DNA from: Gracilibacteraceae bacterium
GTDB lineage: Bacteria > Bacillota > Desulfitobacteriia > Desulfitobacteriales > Syntrophobotulaceae
Assembly (NCBI GenBank): GCA_031255985.1
Contig: JAIRRL010000064.1
Location: 1 to 24,076, forward strand
Reading direction: 5' to 3'
Length of the DNA: 24,076 nucleotides
Position 1 is the first letter of the stretch. Each line of letters opens with the position of its first letter. Below the pieces are notes generated by a model. That model made no database searches. It was not told the DNA's origin and saw only the letters and a program-made list of their open reading frames with translations. Both the position numbers and the translations under genes were made by a program. Of the stretch, positions 1 to 7,800 are shown in pieces.

Positions 1-119
1 GCCGTAGGCGGCGTTCCCTACAGGAGCGGGAGACGCGGACGCAGCTTGCGGCGTCCCCCATAAGTCTCTCTGACTTCGGTAAGTGTGGAGGTCATCACAT
101 TATTAAGGAGCATTGAAAT
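1..119 (+). other. hairpin-rich leader upstream of the PAS-like gene
   Basis: No coding sequence is recognised here. Short perfect inverted repeats follow one another: GTAGG (5-9) with CCTAC (17-21), GGACGC (37-42) with GCGTCC (51-56) around an 8-nt loop, and AAGTC (62-66) with GACTT (72-76). A ribosome-binding site AAGGAG (105-110) ends the region. It may be the 5' leader of the PAS-like gene or the 3' flank of an unseen upstream gene. No convincing sigma-A promoter was found. Confidence 0.4.
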
Positions 120-434
120 TTGCACACAAACGAGCTTGACGGAAACAGGATTTACCACGAAATTTTTCACCTTTTACCCGCCGCTATTTTCATTATCGGC
201 AAGAACGAGTTCGGCTGCCTGAGTTTTATCGACGTCAACCAAGCGGCGGAAAAACAATTCTGGGTGGATCGCCGGCAAGTGATCGGAGCGCTTTTAAGCG
301 ACGCTATTTACTTGCTGCGCGATATACCCTTCGCCAATACCCTGCTGAGTCTCGCCTCGGAAGCTCAGCGGAAACCGTCCGTCGTTCTGCATCTCTCCAA
401 CGGCGCTTACGCCGTCTGCGTTTTCAAGCGATAG
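120..434 (+). CDS. stand-alone PAS-like sensory domain protein (104 aa)
   Basis: This small protein is read from a TTG start, chosen because AAGGAG lies 9 nt upstream at 105-110 and no ATG is available in frame. Residues about 13-65 (LLPAAIFIIG, then FIDVNQAAEKQF and a QVIGALL segment) match the usual start of a PAS fold, in which a short strand pair is followed by an xxxVNxAAxxxFG-like helix and a G-rich turn. The protein ends after the PAS core, with no kinase, GGDEF or HTH output domain, and the frame is closed by TAG. It has no predicted membrane segment. The neighbouring activase-like gene is convergent and only 13 bp away, so it is not a partner operon. It may be a sensor subunit working in trans or a decayed remnant of a longer sensor. 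Ligand and target are unknown. Confidence 0.55.
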   Translation: MHTNELDGNRIYHEIFHLLPAAIFIIGKNEFGCLSFIDVNQAAEKQFWVDRRQVIGALLSDAIYLLRDIPFANTLLSLASEAQRKPSVVLHLSNGAYAVCVFKR

Positions 435-447
435 CCTCCCCTCCCGT

Positions 448-3400
448 TCACAGCCCGGCCGCTTGTTCTATTTTCTTAAAAGCCAGCGCCAGCATGAGTT
501 TGACCCGGTTCAGCTGGTTGACGGAACTGGCGCCGGGATCGTAGTCGATCGGCACAATATTGGCTTGGGGATGCCGCCGGCGCAGTTCGCGGATCATCGC
601 CTTGCCGGTGATATGATTCGGCAGGCAGGCGAAAGGCTGGAGGCAGACCACATTTGAGACGCCGCTGTGGATGAGTTCCAGCATTTCCCCGGTCAGAAAC
701 CAGCCTTCTCCCATTTGATGGCCAAGATGCATGACTTTCTCCGTCATGGCCGCCAGACGGTAAATCGTGGCCGGCGGCTTGAAATGCCGGCTTTTTTTCA
801 GGGCTGAGCGCATAACGCGGCGCATCCATTCCACCCGCATGATGAGATAACGAGAGGTCATCTCGCTCTTGAGCGTGCCTGCCATTTTTTTCCTCCGATA
901 GATCGCCCCGTAGAGACTGTAAAGGAGAAAATCGGTCAGATCCGGCACCACCGCCTCGGCCCCCTCCGCTTCCAGCACTTCGACTATATTATTGTTGGCG
1001 TAAGGGTGAAATTTCACCAGGATTTCCCCCACCACCCCCACCTTGGGCTTGACGGTTTCATGCCGCTCAATCCGGTCAAAATCAGCGATAATGCGGCGAA
1101 TATTGCCGGCGTAAGCGCTCTGGCTCTCGTGCAGCAAGCTGTTTTTCAGCCTGTTCATCCACGCGGCCAGCGTCGCTTCCGTCTCCCCCGCCGTTTTTTC
1201 ATACGGTCTGGTCGCGTAAGTGACGCGCATGAGCAGATCCCCATAAATCAGGGCGCGCAGGCAACGCAGCGCCAGCTCCTTGTTAAGCTGAAAACCGGGA
1301 TTGCTCTCTATGCCCTGGGCCGAAAGGGCGATGACCGGGATATGGTCCATGCCGGCGTCACGCAGGGCTTTACGGATAAAACCCACGTAGTTGCTGGCGC
1401 GGCAGCCGCCGCCGGTTTGGGACATGATGACCGCCACCCGGTTCAGGTCGTAGCGGCCGGACAAAAGCGCGGCCATAATCTGCCCGACCACAATGACAGA
1501 GGGATAACAGGCGTCGTTATGCACGTATTTCAGCCCTTCGTCCACCACGGCCGCCGACATGTCCGGCAGCACGTCCAGGCGGTAACCGTCGCCGCGCATG
1601 GCGGTTTCCAGCAATTCAAACTGCAAAGGCGACATCTGCGGGCAAAGAATGGTGTAATTCTCTTTCATCTCCGCCGTAAAAGAAACCCGCGGCAACTCGT
1701 CATAAAGTTTCTGCGGCTCGATGCCTTTGCGCTCCCGTTCTTTCATCGCCGCCAAAAGAGAGCGGATGCGGATCCGCACCGCGCCGAGATTGTTTATCTC
1801 GTCAATTTTCACCAAAGTGTAGGTTTTTCGGTACCGCGTGAGTATTTCCTGCGCCTGGTCGGTCGTCACGGCGTCCAGGCCGCAGCCGAAAGAATTAAGC
1901 TGCACGAATTCCACTTCCGGCCGCGCCGTCGCCACCCCGGCCGCTTCATAGAGACGGGAGTGGTACACCCATTGATCCAGCACGCGCAAAGGCCGTTCCA
2001 AATGGCCCAGATGGCTGACCGAGTCCTCAGTCAGCACCGCCAGGCCCAGGCCGGCGATCATCTCCGGGATGCCGTGATTGACCTCCGGATCCAAATGATA
2101 AGGCCGGCCGCTCAAAATGACGCCTTTTTTGCCTGTCGCCGCCAGATAGCGCAAGGTTTCCTCCCCTTTGGCCTGAATGTCGCGCCGCGCCGCCTCCTGC
2201 TCCGCGTAAGCCGCGTCCAGCGCCTGGGCGATTTCAGCCGCCGGAACGCGCCAGGGCCGCAGTTCTTCTGTGAGCCGCGCTTTCAGGCGTTCGGGGCTGT
2301 GCAGCGGCAAAAAAGGATACAGAAATTTGACCTCCCCGTCCCGCAGCTCGTCTATATTGGCGCGCAGCGCTTCCGGATAGGAAGCGACCACGGGGCAGTT
2401 ATAATTATTATTGGCTTCCTCCGTCTCTTTTATCTCATTAGGCAGGCAGGGATAAAAAATGAATTTAAGGCCCCGGCGCAACAAATCGCGCACATGGCCG
2501 TTGGCCAGCTTGGCCGGGTAACAGAGCGATTCGGAAGCCACGCTCTCCATGCCCAGCTCAAAAATTTTGCGGGACGAACGGGCCGAAAGCACCACCTGAA
2601 AGCCCAGGCAATCGAAAAAGGTAAACCAAAACGGGTAAAGCTCATACATATTCAGGCAGCGGGGCAGCCCGACCCGGCCCCTGGGCGCGTCGGCGGGCCG
2701 GCGGGGCGAGTAGTCGAACACGCGCCGGTATTTATAGGCGAACAAATTAGGCAGCTCGCTGGGGGCTTCCCGGCCGGAAGCCCCTTTTTCACAGCGGTTG
2801 CCTGTGGCGAATTCCCGCCCGTCCGAAAAAACATTAATCGTCAAAAGACAGTTGTTGCCGCAAATGCCGCAATTGCGCGTATGAATCCGCGTGCTGAAGC
2901 CGGCCAGTTCCGCCGGGGGCAAAACAGTGGAAACCTCGCCCGGCAAAGCTCTCTCCCGCGCGATCAGGGCGGCGCCGAAAGCGCCCATGACGCCGGCTAT
3001 ATCCGGCCGGACGACCTCCCGGCCGGTGAGCAGCTCCAGAGCGCGCAGGACGGCGTCGTTGAGGAAGGTTCCGCCTTGCGCCACTATTTTTTCCCCGATT
3101 TGGGCGATATTGTGCAGGCGGATGACTTTAAACAGGGCGTTTTTCACCACGGCGTAGGCGATCCCCGCCGCTATATCCCCTATTTCCGCCCCTTCTTTCT
3201 GCACTTGTTTTATCTTGGAATTCATGAAGACCGTGCATCTTGTGCCCAAATCGGCCGGAGCCGCGGCAAAAAGACCTTTGGCCACAAAATCCGGCAAAGC
3301 GAGGGCCAGAGACTGGGCCAAAGTCTCAATGAAGGAGCCGCAGCCGGAGGAACAGGCTTCGTTCAGCATGATATTGTTGATGACGTTATCGCTGATCCGC

Positions 3401-4686
3401 ATGGATTTCATGTCCTGGCCGCCGATGTCCAGAACAAAATCAACCCCGGGCAGAAAACTCTCCGCCCCTTTGTGATGGGCGACAGTTTCTATCTCGCCTT
3501 CATCCGCTTTCAGCGCGGCTTTCAGCAGCGCTTCCCCGTAGCCGGTCGTCACCGTCCGGCTGATAACCGCTCCGGGCGGCAGGCGGCCGTATAAATCGCT
3601 CAGGGCTTTGACGGCGGAATCAAGCGGGCTGCCGCCGTTACCGGCGTAATACGAATAAAGCAGCCGGCCTTCGCTATCGATCAGCGCCAGCTTCGTCGTG
3701 GTGGAACCGGCGTCAATCCCAAGAAAACAAGGCCCGGCCGCCGCGGCCAAGTCCCCGCGTTTGACCCCGCGCGCGGCGTGACGGGCCTGAAACTCCCGGT
3801 ATTCTTCCTCCGAGCGGAAAAGCGGGGGCAAATGCTCCGCCGTATGCTCGACCGCGTTGAGGGCCGCCAGGCGCTCGCGCAGGCGCCGCATCGGCAGCGG
3901 CGTCCCCCGGCCGGCCGCCAGCGCGGCGCCCATAGCGACAAAATACTGGCCGTTTTCCGGGATAATGGTGTTTTCCGGCGTCAGGCGCAAGGTTTCGATA
4001 AAGCGCCGCCTTAATTCCGGTAAAAAAGAAAGCGGCCCTCCCAAAAAAGCAACATTGCCGCGTATCGGCTTGCCGCAAGCCAGGCCGGCAATCGTCTGAT
4101 TAACCACGGCCTGAAATATCGAGGCCGCGACGGCTTCCCGCGCCGACCCCTCGTTTAAGAGCGGCTGGATGTCCGTCTTGGCGAATACGCCGCAACGGGA
4201 GGCGATGGGATATATCTCCCGGTGGGACGCCGCCAGCTCGTTCAGGCCGGCGGCGTCCGTCCGCAGCAATACGGCCATTTGGTCTATAAAAGCGCCGGTG
4301 CCGCCGGCGCAGGCGCCGTTCATCCGCAACTCCGGCTCAGCGCCGAAGTAAGTAATCTTGGCGTCCTCGCCTCCCAGCTCGATCGCCACGTCAGCGCGGG
4401 GAATCCAGTATTCCACCGCCCCGGCGCAGGCGATAACCTCTTGCACGAAAGGCAGCTCCATCCGCCGGGCCACGTCCAGACCGCTTGAACCGGTGATTTG
4501 TAAAACAACATCCGCGTCCGGCGCGAATTCGTAAATCGCGTCCAGCATTTCCCGCGCCGTGTGCCCCACATCGGAAAAATGACGCTCGTAACGACTGAAC
4601 GCCAGATTGTCAGTTTCATCAAGCGCTACAGCTTTTACCGTGGTCGAACCGACGTCAAGGCCAATACGCAATAAGCTTGTCATCAT
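448..4686 (-). CDS. 2-hydroxyacyl-CoA dehydratase activase-like protein, double ASKHA ATPase plus DUF2229 (about 1411 aa)
   Basis: This is a member of the large BadF/BadG/BcrA/BcrD-type ATPase family related to the activator (component A) of 2-hydroxyglutaryl-CoA dehydratase, at its usual full length of about 1400 residues. Two tandem ASKHA ATPase domains are visible. The first has phosphate-1 motif LDVGSTTVK near residue 10, LGGEDAK near 104, and cysteines C126 (in GACAGGTGAF) and C165, positions that bind the bridging [4Fe-4S] cluster in the family. The second has GIDAGSTTTK at 323, DIGGQDMK near 420, and C445/C449/C484. From about residue 680 comes the DUF2229 and dehydratase-related region (SLCYPAKL, GGGCRASNY, CLQPFACLPNHITGK). 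Two ATGs are adjacent; AAGGAG is 7 nt from the second (4683), which is preferred. Known activases drive ATP-dependent electron injection. The role of this fused form is unproven, and no dehydratase subunit is nearby. Confidence 0.9.
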   Translation of the reverse strand: MMTSLLRIGLDVGSTTVKAVALDETDNLAFSRYERHFSDVGHTAREMLDAIYEFAPDADVVLQITGSSGLDVARRMELPFVQEVIACAGAVEYWIPRADVAIELGGEDAKITYFGAEPELRMNGACAGGTGAFIDQMAVLLRTDAAGLNELAASHREIYPIASRCGVFAKTDIQPLLNEGSAREAVAASIFQAVVNQTIAGLACGKPIRGNVAFLGGPLSFLPELRRRFIETLRLTPENTIIPENGQYFVAMGAALAAGRGTPLPMRRLRERLAALNAVEHTAEHLPPLFRSEEEYREFQARHAARGVKRGDLAAAAGPCFLGIDAGSTTTKLALIDSEGRLLYSYYAGNGGSPLDSAVKALSDLYGRLPPGAVISRTVTTGYGEALLKAALKADEGEIETVAHHKGAESFLPGVDFVLDIGGQDMKSMRISDNVINNIMLNEACSSGCGSFIETLAQSLALALPDFVAKGLFAAAPADLGTRCTVFMNSKIKQVQKEGAEIGDIAAGIAYAVVKNALFKVIRLHNIAQIGEKIVAQGGTFLNDAVLRALELLTGREVVRPDIAGVMGAFGAALIARERALPGEVSTVLPPAELAGFSTRIHTRNCGICGNNCLLTINVFSDGREFATGNRCEKGASGREAPSELPNLFAYKYRRVFDYSPRRPADAPRGRVGLPRCLNMYELYPFWFTFFDCLGFQVVLSARSSRKIFELGMESVASESLCYPAKLANGHVRDLLRRGLKFIFYPCLPNEIKETEEANNNYNCPVVASYPEALRANIDELRDGEVKFLYPFLPLHSPERLKARLTEELRPWRVPAAEIAQALDAAYAEQEAARRDIQAKGEETLRYLAATGKKGVILSGRPYHLDPEVNHGIPEMIAGLGLAVLTEDSVSHLGHLERPLRVLDQWVYHSRLYEAAGVATARPEVEFVQLNSFGCGLDAVTTDQAQEILTRYRKTYTLVKIDEINNLGAVRIRIRSLLAAMKERERKGIEPQKLYDELPRVSFTAEMKENYTILCPQMSPLQFELLETAMRGDGYRLDVLPDMSAAVVDEGLKYVHNDACYPSVIVVGQIMAALLSGRYDLNRVAVIMSQTGGGCRASNYVGFIRKALRDAGMDHIPVIALSAQGIESNPGFQLNKELALRCLRALIYGDLLMRVTYATRPYEKTAGETEATLAAWMNRLKNSLLHESQSAYAGNIRRIIADFDRIERHETVKPKVGVVGEILVKFHPYANNNIVEVLEAEGAEAVVPDLTDFLLYSLYGAIYRRKKMAGTLKSEMTSRYLIMRVEWMRRVMRSALKKSRHFKPPATIYRLAAMTEKVMHLGHQMGEGWFLTGEMLELIHSGVSNVVCLQPFACLPNHITGKAMIRELRRRHPQANIVPIDYDPGASSVNQLNRVKLMLALAFKKIEQAAGL

Positions 4687-4704
4687 TTCACTCCTTCGCC
4701 TGTC

Positions 4705-4733
4705 ATTATAGCCAAGAAGCCGAAGAAAAGCAA
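4705..4733 (-). promoter_or_regulatory. sigma-A promoter of the activase-like gene
   Basis: Reading the minus strand, TTGCTT (4728-4733) and a perfect TATAAT (4705-4710) are separated by exactly 17 bp, just upstream of the AAGGAG site and ATG at 4683-4686. It lies back to back with the helicase promoter about 60 bp away. Confidence 0.75.
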
Positions 4734-4793
4734 CTTTTTATCTTTTTAGGCCCAGGCGCCTTCGGCGTCCGTGTGACTTTTTTTCCTTTTTTG

Positions 4794-4822
4794 TTGGAAA
4801 TAGACAACTCATCTGTTATAAT
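4794..4822 (+). promoter_or_regulatory. sigma-A promoter of the exonuclease-RecQ-UvrD gene
   Basis: TTGGAA (4794-4799) and a perfect TATAAT (4817-4822) are spaced by 17 bp on the plus strand, 60 bp before the ATG at 4883. The gene therefore appears to be transcribed alone. The ribosome site before the ATG is weak (AGGTAAG, 4874-4880), suggesting low translation. Confidence 0.75.
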
Positions 4823-4882
4823 TTGAGATGCGGTGTGAACTCAGGCAAAATGCCGGCGGATGCGGGCTATATCAGGTAAGAT

Positions 4883-7800
4883 ATGAAAAAAATTGTGTTT
4901 TTTGATACAGAAATCAATCCGGAATCCGGCAAAATCATGGATTTCGGCGGAATCAAACCAGACGGCGGCAGTATTCATACGACCTCGGAAAAGATATTTT
5001 CGTCTTTTATTTCAGGTTGCGATTATATCTGCGGCCATAATATTCTTGCCCATGATTTGAAATACGCCGACGAACTGATACGCGCCGTTCAGCCTTCTTA
5101 CACGCCGATCGACACGCTCGCCCTTTCGCCTTTGCTGTTTCCGGCGAAACCTTATCACCATTTGCTTAAAGACGACAAACTGCAAGTTGACGAACCGAAT
5201 AACCCGCTCAACGACGCCTTGAAAGCGCGGGATTTGTTTTATAGCGAGATAGACGCGTTTGCGCGCTTGCCGCAAACCCTCCGGGATGTGTTTTGCGCTC
5301 TCCTTTATGGCCAACCGCAGTTCTACGGTTTTTTTCAGTATATCGGCGCCGCCCCCGCCGGCGAGGCCGAAAGTGGAATTTCAGCGGCGTTTCAGGGGAA
5401 AATCTGCGCTCAGGCGGACATCGCTTCCCTTGCGCGCAAATCACCGATTGAGCTTGCTTACGCGCTGGCCCTAATTCATACTGACGACCGCTATTCCGTG
5501 ACTCCCGCCTGGGTGAGGCGCAATTATCCCCGCATGGATAATGTGATGACTCTCCTGCGCCATACGCCTTGCCCGGAAGAATGCGCTTTTTGCAAAAAAA
5601 ATCTGGATGTCCAAACCCGCTTAAAAGATATTTTTGGCTTTGACCGTTTTCGCACATATGACGGAGAAGCGCTGCAGGAAAAAGCCGCGGTCGCTGCGGT
5701 GCGAGGCAAGTCTCTGCTGGCAATTTTTCCCACGGGTGGCGGAAAATCAGTTACTTTTCAGCTTCCGGCCTTGATAGCGGGCGAAATGGCAAGAGGGCTT
5801 ACGGTCGTCATCTCGCCTTTGCAGTCTCTGATGAAGGATCAGGTGGACAATCTGGAAAAAAGAGGAATAACGGAGGCGGTCACCATCAACGGGCTGCTCA
5901 ACCCCATCGAACGCGCAGACGCGATGGAACGGGTAGAAAACGGCATGGCGTCTTTGCTTTATATATCCCCGGAATCGTTACGGTCAAATACTATTGAACA
6001 ATTGCTGCTTTCCCGCAACACGGCGCGGTTCATCATTGATGAGGCCCATTGTTTTTCCGCGTGGGGGCAGGATTTTCGCGTAGACTATTTGTACATCGGA
6101 GATTTTATCAGAAACCTGCAAGAAAAAAAGCAGCTGAGCCATAAAATCGCCGTGTCCTGTTTTACCGCCACCGCAAAGCAGAAGGTTATCAGCGATATAC
6201 AAGAATATTTCAGAAAAAAACTTGATATAAGTCTTGAATTGTTCACAACGAGCGCCACCCGCCGCAATCTGCGTTACGCCGTGCTTTACCGGGAAAATGA
6301 CGATGCCAAATATAGTCAGCTACGCGATCTGATCAGCGCGAAACTCTGTCCAACCATCGTATATGTTTCCAGGACGAGACGCGCGTTGGAACTCGCGCAA
6401 AAACTGACGGCAGACGGCTTTCCCGCTCTTCCTTTTAATGGAAAAATGAAAAACAGCGAAAAAATCGCGAATCAGGAAGCGTTTATTAACAACGAGGTGC
6501 AGATTATTGTCGCCACTTCGGCCTTCGGCATGGGCGTTGATAAAGAGGATGTTAAACTGGTTATTCACTACGATATCTCTGATTCGCTCGAAAACTATGT
6601 GCAGGAAGCCGGTCGCGCAGGGCGCGGCCGGGACATCCAGGCGGACTGTTATGTGCTGTTCAATGATGAGGATCTGGACAAGCATTTTATTCTGCTCAAT
6701 CAGACAAAACTCAGCATCAGCGAGATTCAGCAGATTTGGAAAGCGATAAAGGATTTGACCCGGCTCCATAGAAACATTTGCCGGTCGCCGCTGGAAATCG
6801 CCCGTCAGGCGGGCTGGGACGAGAGCTTGACTCATGAGATGGAAACACGCGTAAAAACCGCGATTGCCGCCTTAGAGAACGCTGGCTATGTAGAGCGGGG
6901 CAAAAACGCTCCCAAGATATACGCCACGGGCATCCTCGTTCCCAACATGGAAGAAGCCGTCAAGCGCATTGACTCATCGTCTAAATTTCTGGACGCGCAG
7001 CGGCAGGACGCGAAAAGAATCATCAAGTCTTTGATTTCCAGCCGCAGCATTGCCGCCGCCGGCAACGACGACGCCGAATCCCGTGTTGATTATCTGGCCG
7101 ACCGGCTGGGGATTGCCAAAGAAGATGTGATCACCGCGATCAATCTGCTGCGCGAAGAAGAGATCCTCGCGGATTCGATGGACTTGACAGCCTATATTCA
7201 CAAAGCCGATAATATCAACAAGTCTGACTTGATTTTGAAACGATTCGCCCGGTTGGAGAATTTTCTGGCGGATAATATTTTTCTTGAGGATAAATACTTG
7301 GACTACAGGGAAATCAACGATCAGGCAATCCGGCAGGGAATTAAAAAAGCCACGGTTAAGGATATAAAAACCATCGTCTACTACTGGCTCATACGGGGTT
7401 ATATCCGGAAAAACGCCAATTACACCGGTCAAAAACCTGTTATGACGCGCAAGCTGGAACCGGCGGCGCTCAGGGAACGTATAGCCAAGCGCGTCAGGCT
7501 GTCCGGTTTTATCGTTGAATATCTTTATCAAACATACCTGAGTCACCGGAACACTGGCGAAAACAGCAAAGAAATCACGCCCGTGCAATTTTCAGCGTTT
7601 GAATTGCGAAAGGCTTATAATGAGCAAATTTTGTTTTCGGATGATAAATATCAGGCCTCTACTGATGATATCCAAAACGCGCTTCTATATCTTGCTAAAA
7701 TCGGCGCGCTGGAGCTGGAGGGCGGTTTTCTCGTGCTTTACAGCGGAATTCACCTTCGCCGCCTGGCGCTTGACAATAAAATCCGTTATAAAAATGAAGA

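Noticed and set aside
1006..3594. 862-codon open frame on the plus strand
   Set aside because: It is antisense to the activase-like gene, has no ribosome site or family motifs, and its His/Arg/Gln-rich composition is that of a GC-rich shadow frame.
4751..4790. Possible terminator (GCGCC-TTC-GGCGT stem plus T-rich stretch)
   Set aside because: The stem is only 4-5 bp, the T-run starts about 10 nt beyond it, and it lies between two divergent promoters where no transcript needs to end.
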